Origin: Bacteroidota bacterium
GTDB taxonomy: Bacteria; Bacteroidota; Bacteroidia; Chitinophagales; Chitinophagaceae
Assembly (NCBI GenBank): GCA_947441205.1
Contig: CANETM010000059.1
Coordinates: 1-8,785, forward strand
DNA length: 8,785 nt
Reading direction: 5' to 3'
In this document: positions 7,526-8,785 of the stretch, one piece after another
Numbering within the stretch: the first letter of the stretch is position 1
Layout of the letters: each line of letters begins with the position of its first letter
Made by a program: the position numbers and the translations under genes
Notes under the pieces: generated by a model
The model's input: only the letters and a program-made list of their open reading frames with translations
Told to the model about the DNA's origin: nothing
Database searches by the model: none

Positions 7526-7602
7526 TCCTGTCATCAAGAATCCTTGAATGGATGCCAACCGAGAGAGCTTAACTCCGCGGTGGTAAAACGATGAGGACAA
7601 AG
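7521..7602 (+). ncRNA. Unassigned structured RNA or leader element with a three-way-junction fold
   Basis: This GC-rich island sits in very AT-rich intergenic sequence. The ends pair perfectly: CTTTGTCC (7521-7528) with GGACAAAG (7595-7602), then after a 2-base bulge TCATC (7531-7535) with GATGA (7590-7594). Inside, ATCC/GGAT (7540-7543, 7550-7553) closes a 6-base loop. CCAACCG/CGGTGG (7555-7561, 7578-7583) pairs with one bulged A and carries an inner GAG/CTC hairpin. Unpaired joins are AAGA and TAAAAC. It ends 14 bases before the DUF192-like ATG, where a cis-regulatory leader would lie. I could not match it to a riboswitch or ribozyme class. Orientation is not certain: on the minus strand it would instead lie in the antiporter's leader. 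A DNA-level operator or a small mobile repeat is the alternative. Confidence 0.5.
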
Positions 7603-7616
7603 TCAAAATAAAAAAT

Positions 7617-8030
7617 ATGAAAATTTTAAACTTCCCTTTCAGCCGATCAGCCCAAATAAGTATTTATAACGACAACATTTTGGATCTTATAGAATGTGAA
7701 CTAGCATCATCTGATGTTGAAATATTCCAATCCTTAAATTATAGAAAAGAAAAACATTTTAAAAAACCACTTGCCTTAAAGTTCTCAAATCCTTTAGCTA
7801 AAAGCTTTTCTAAACATTTTTTTGAGTTTCCAGTAGAACAAATTTCAGTAGATTATAAAAATCATACTGTGAAATCTATAACTACAATTTATCCTTCTAC
7901 TATTAAATCAAATATTAATACCATTGAAAATTTTGCGACCTACTCGGATTGCTCGTTAGTGATTTTAGCGCCGAGGGGATTAACTAAGTCAAAAAACATT
8001 CAAATAGCAAAAACAAAAATTAGTATATAA
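7617..8030 (+). CDS. DUF192-like small protein
   Basis: This 137-residue protein has no signal peptide and no membrane segment. Its layout fits DUF192: an opening strand (ILDLIECELASS), then SLNYRKEKHFKKPLALKF at 40-57 corresponding to the family's 'GLMYRK...MLFVF', EFPVEQISVDYKNHTVKSI at 71-89 corresponding to 'IPLDIIFLD..G.VV.I', and CSLVILAPRG (111-120) corresponding to 'YVLELPAGT'. The family's characteristic W-M-K-N-T stretch is replaced by FSKHFF, so this is a divergent member. DUF192 function is not established. The ATG follows the RNA element by 14 bases with only an A-rich spacer and no clear Shine-Dalgarno. Ten bases after its stop lies a tRNA-like sequence, then a terminator, suggesting a single transcript. 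The family call is from remembered motif order only; protein-coding status is firmer than the name. Confidence 0.55.
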   Translation: MKILNFPFSRSAQISIYNDNILDLIECELASSDVEIFQSLNYRKEKHFKKPLALKFSNPLAKSFSKHFFEFPVEQISVDYKNHTVKSITTIYPSTIKSNINTIENFATYSDCSLVILAPRGLTKSKNIQIAKTKISI

Positions 8031-8040
8031 TTAAAAATAT

Positions 8041-8111
8041 TGTCATGTGGCCGAGTGGACAGGCAAGGGTCAGCAAAACCCTTAACGATGGTTCGAACCC
8101 ATCTATGACAG
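8041..8111 (+). tRNA. tRNA-Cys-like cloverleaf (anticodon position GCA), atypical, possibly a pseudo-tRNA
   Basis: All four arms form. Acceptor TGTCATG (8041-8047) pairs with TATGACA (8104-8110), with one G-U. The D-arm GCC-loop-GGC carries the conserved GG. The anticodon stem is AGGGT/ACCCT, and T-arm GATGG/CCATC holds TTCGAAC (8092-8098). U8 is present and CCA is not encoded. Overall sequence resembles Bacteroidota tRNA-Cys (GGCCGAGTGG...AGGC...GCAAAACC). It departs from a working tRNA-Cys in three ways: the seven-base loop CAGCAAA has A where U33 is nearly universal; the first pair is U1-A72 instead of G1-C72; and position 73 is G where CysRS requires U. It lies 10 bases after the DUF192-like stop and upstream of a shared terminator. 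Either a degenerate duplicate or a tRNA-like structure with another job. Confidence 0.6.
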
Positions 8112-8144
8112 CTGGTTTAAACATAGGCAAGCAATCGTTAATCC

Positions 8145-8172
8145 GGGCGGTATTTCTATACTGCCCTTTTTT
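8145..8172 (+). terminator. Rho-independent terminator after the tRNA-like sequence
   Basis: GGGCGGTAT (8145-8153) pairs with ATACTGCCC (8158-8166) over nine positions with a single G-U, around a TTCT tetraloop, and is followed by six T (8167-8172). It would terminate the plus-strand transcript carrying the RNA element, the DUF192-like gene and the tRNA-like cloverleaf. It is a clean separator from the oxidoreductase gene downstream. There is no T-run on the other strand side, so it acts in one direction. Confidence 0.9.
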
Positions 8173-8190
8173 ATTCATTTAATAAGTTCG

Positions 8191-8198
8191 TACATTTA
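8191..8198 (+). promoter_or_regulatory. Possible -7 box for the oxidoreductase gene
   Basis: TACATTTA differs from TAnnTTTG only at the last base and lies just after the preceding terminator, 25 bases before the ATG at 8224. No good -33 element is seen. Some promoter must lie between the terminator and the gene, which makes this the best candidate. Confidence 0.3.
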
Positions 8199-8223
8199 AG
8201 TTGATTAAATGCTAAGGATAATT

Positions 8224-8785
8224 ATGAACGAAATAAGATGGGGCATTATAGGTTGTGGAAATGTTACGGAAGTAAAAAGTGGTCCTGCTTTTAATTTGGT
8301 ACCTAATTCAAAGTTATTAGCAGTCATGAGAAGAGATCAACAATTACTTCATGATTATGCTGTAAGACATAATGTGCCTTTAATCTTTAGAAATGCTTCT
8401 GAATTAATACAGCATCCAGAAATTGATGCAATTTATATTGCAACGCCTCCGAATGTGCATGAGCAGTATGCAATTGAAGCACTTCGCGCAGGCAAATATG
8501 TTTATGTAGAAAAGCCAATGGCAACGAGTGTTGAAGCATGTTTAAATATGCAGCTAGAAGCAAATAAATTAAATGGAAAGCTAGTTATTGCTCATTATAG
8601 AAGGTCACTTCCTTTATTTTTAAAAGTAAAAGAATTATTAGCTAATAATTTTATAGGAAAGTTGAATGAGGTAAAAATAATCATGCATAAAAATGCATCG
8701 CCAAAAAAAAATTATGAAAACAATTGGAGAGTGAATAAAGAAACTGCTGGCGGGGGTTTATTTTATGATTTAGCACCACACCAAA
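8224..8785 (+). CDS. Gfo/Idh/MocA family oxidoreductase (N-terminal part; 3' end outside window)
   Basis: The 187 visible residues begin with a Rossmann nucleotide-binding strand and loop (WGIIGCGNV at 6-14), then IDAIYIATPPNVH at 67-79, the family's EKP motif at 96-98 (VYVEKPMA) and, after the domain switch, GGGLFYDLAPHQ at about 176-187, which contains the active-site Asp/His region. These enzymes are cytoplasmic NAD(P)-dependent dehydrogenases acting mostly on sugars, inositols and related compounds; substrate cannot be told. The start at 8224 is preferred over an in-frame ATG at 8209 because AAGGA (8214-8218) sits 5 bases before it and because family members usually begin one or two residues before the I-R-W-G-I-I strand. 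It is in its own unit, behind a strong terminator. Confidence 0.93.
   Translation, partial: MNEIRWGIIGCGNVTEVKSGPAFNLVPNSKLLAVMRRDQQLLHDYAVRHNVPLIFRNASELIQHPEIDAIYIATPPNVHEQYAIEALRAGKYVYVEKPMATSVEACLNMQLEANKLNGKLVIAHYRRSLPLFLKVKELLANNFIGKLNEVKIIMHKNASPKKNYENNWRVNKETAGGGLFYDLAPHQ

Noticed and set aside
7545..7590. 5S rRNA fragment on the minus strand (GGAGTTAAGC)
   Set aside because: Only about ten bases resemble 5S; the rest of the molecule is absent.
7521..7602. SAM-I-type riboswitch (ATCAAGA, CCAACC...GGTGG elements look similar)
   Set aside because: The kink-turn stem, the fourth helix and the conserved core of the SAM-I family are missing, and the neighbouring gene has no methionine link.
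7584..7604. Hammerhead ribozyme (GATGAGGAC...)
   Set aside because: The required CTGATGA / GAAA / cleavage-triplet order with three stems cannot be drawn around it.
8041..8111. Integration attachment site at the tRNA-like 3' end
   Set aside because: No direct repeat of the T-arm/acceptor segment and no integrase gene are visible in the window.

Overview
The window is AT-rich and looks like Bacteroidota, most likely a Chitinophagaceae-type genome. The signs are a DUF5916 outer-membrane-type protein, a protein with a type IX secretion (T9SS) C-terminal sorting-like domain, a Bacteroidota-style fibre protein, weak or absent Shine-Dalgarno sequences, and several sites matching the Bacteroidota -7 box TAnnTTTG. 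The family names are recognised by eye, not by database search.

Layout: (1) 1-3004, minus strand: a likely two-gene operon encoding a DUF5916 protein (TTG start) and, 5 bases further on, a secreted serine hydrolase of the class C beta-lactamase type that runs off the window start. (2) 3116-4375, plus strand: a Tat-exported M24-family peptidase with all five metal ligands, divergent from the operon. (3) 4379-6129, minus strand, convergent with the peptidase: a small T9SS-type protein followed after 2 bases by a secreted fibre-like protein with a 16-residue repeat and a C1q/phage-like C-terminal domain. (4) 6130-6314: an intergenic stretch with an inverted repeat enclosing the start codon of the T9SS-type gene, and an open frame resembling the last 34 codons of a class V aminotransferase. 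(5) 6315-7355, minus strand: a ten-helix CaCA-family cation antiporter. (6) 7518-8172, plus strand: a GC-rich candidate structured RNA, a DUF192-like small protein gene, an atypical tRNA-Cys-like cloverleaf and a strong intrinsic terminator, apparently one transcript. (7) 8224 to the end, plus strand: the N-terminal part of a Gfo/Idh/MocA oxidoreductase.

Regions 1-5 and 7 are ordinary accessory metabolism and cell-envelope genes; no pathway clearly ties them together. Region 6 is the part most worth attention. A 13-bp inverted repeat closes what can be drawn as a three-way-junction RNA just 14 bases upstream of a start codon. Ten bases after that gene's stop comes a tRNA-like sequence that keeps the cloverleaf but has lost the universal U33 and the tRNA-Cys discriminator base. 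I could not assign the RNA element to a known class. There is no gene-free stretch longer than 300 bases; the longest (7356-7616) holds the antiporter leader and the RNA element.
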